Of a DNA stretch of 5,767 bases, positions 5,738 to 5,767 are shown piece after piece. This DNA is from Verrucomicrobia bacterium UBA2970 (GTDB taxonomy: Bacteria > Verrucomicrobiota > Verrucomicrobiia > Limisphaerales > AAA164-E04): positions 1 to 5,767 of the forward strand of contig DEAY01000297.1 in NCBI GenBank assembly GCA_002348345.1. The letters are read 5' to 3'. The translations under genes and the position numbers were made by a program. Numbering within the stretch: position 1 is the first letter of the stretch; each line of letters opens with the position of its first letter. The notes under the pieces were generated by a model. The model saw only the letters and a list, made by a program, of their open reading frames with translations, was not told the origin of the DNA and did no database searches.

Positions 5738-5767
5738 ATGAGACTCGTTTGGATGTTTGTTGGCTTG
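5738..5767 (+). CDS. Possible start of a new gene, cut by the window edge
   Basis: An ATG at 5738 opens ten codons, MRLVWMFVGL, that run off the end. A basic residue followed by a hydrophobic stretch fits the beginning of a signal peptide or membrane helix. There is no Shine-Dalgarno at the usual distance; GGGGAG at 5711-5716 is about 21 bases upstream, which is too far. Ten codons are not enough to identify it. Confidence 0.22.
   Translation, partial: MRLVWMFVGL

Larger units (their letters stand above)
5475..5767. other. Region downstream of the SMUG1-type gene without a convincing complete gene
   Basis: No frame here gives a protein with recognisable family features. A 65-codon frame on the + strand (5544-5741) is Arg/Pro-rich and looks like random GC-rich sequence. 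No tRNA or rRNA is seen, and no intrinsic terminator with a T-run follows the SMUG1-type gene. The second half is rich in short inverted repeats, listed separately. Confidence 0.5.

Overview
The window holds the distal part of a high-affinity phosphate uptake (Pst) operon on the + strand, followed by a divergently transcribed pair of nucleotide-metabolism and DNA-repair genes. The DNA is moderately GC-rich by eye, genes are tightly packed, and ribosome binding sites are of the ordinary bacterial type. No rRNA, tRNA or taxon-specific marker is present. Tandem, diverged PstB-like ATPases, SurE and a SMUG1-type uracil-DNA glycosylase suggest an environmental bacterium outside the best-studied Proteobacteria and Firmicutes, but I cannot name the phylum.

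Layout. Positions 2-589: 3' part of pstS, the phosphate-binding protein. 623-1528: pstC. 1528-2412: pstA. 2406-3170: a first PstB-like ATPase (PstB1 here). 3167-3943: a second PstB-like ATPase (PstB2 here). From pstC on, every junction overlaps by 1 to 7 bases, so these genes very probably form one translationally coupled operon. No phoU follows. Then surE on the - strand (4010-4720) converges on the pst operon. A SMUG1-type glycosylase on the + strand (4743-5474) diverges from surE across a 22-base gap. The last ~290 bases hold no convincing complete gene; short inverted repeats lie there, and a possible new reading frame starts at 5738.

The most interesting point is the pair of ATPases. A usual Pst transporter has one PstB that works as a homodimer. 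Here the two subunits have lost opposite halves of the ATPase machinery. PstB1 keeps the LSGGQ signature but has lost the Q-loop glutamine (Pro94) and the H-loop histidine (Asn206). PstB2 keeps Walker A, Q-loop, Walker B and H-loop but has lost the signature (LQLEQ instead of LSGGQ). Neither homodimer would have a consensus ATP site. A PstB1-PstB2 heterodimer would have exactly one consensus site and one degenerate site, an arrangement known from heterodimeric ABC exporters such as TAP1/TAP2. I infer an obligate heterodimeric, asymmetric Pst importer.

How the genes would work together: PstS captures phosphate outside the inner membrane, PstC-PstA form the channel, and the two ATPases drive it. 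SurE, a nucleoside-monophosphate phosphatase, releases phosphate from nucleotides, so its position next to pst may be meaningful or chance. SMUG1 removes uracil and oxidised pyrimidines from DNA and has no evident link to phosphate uptake.
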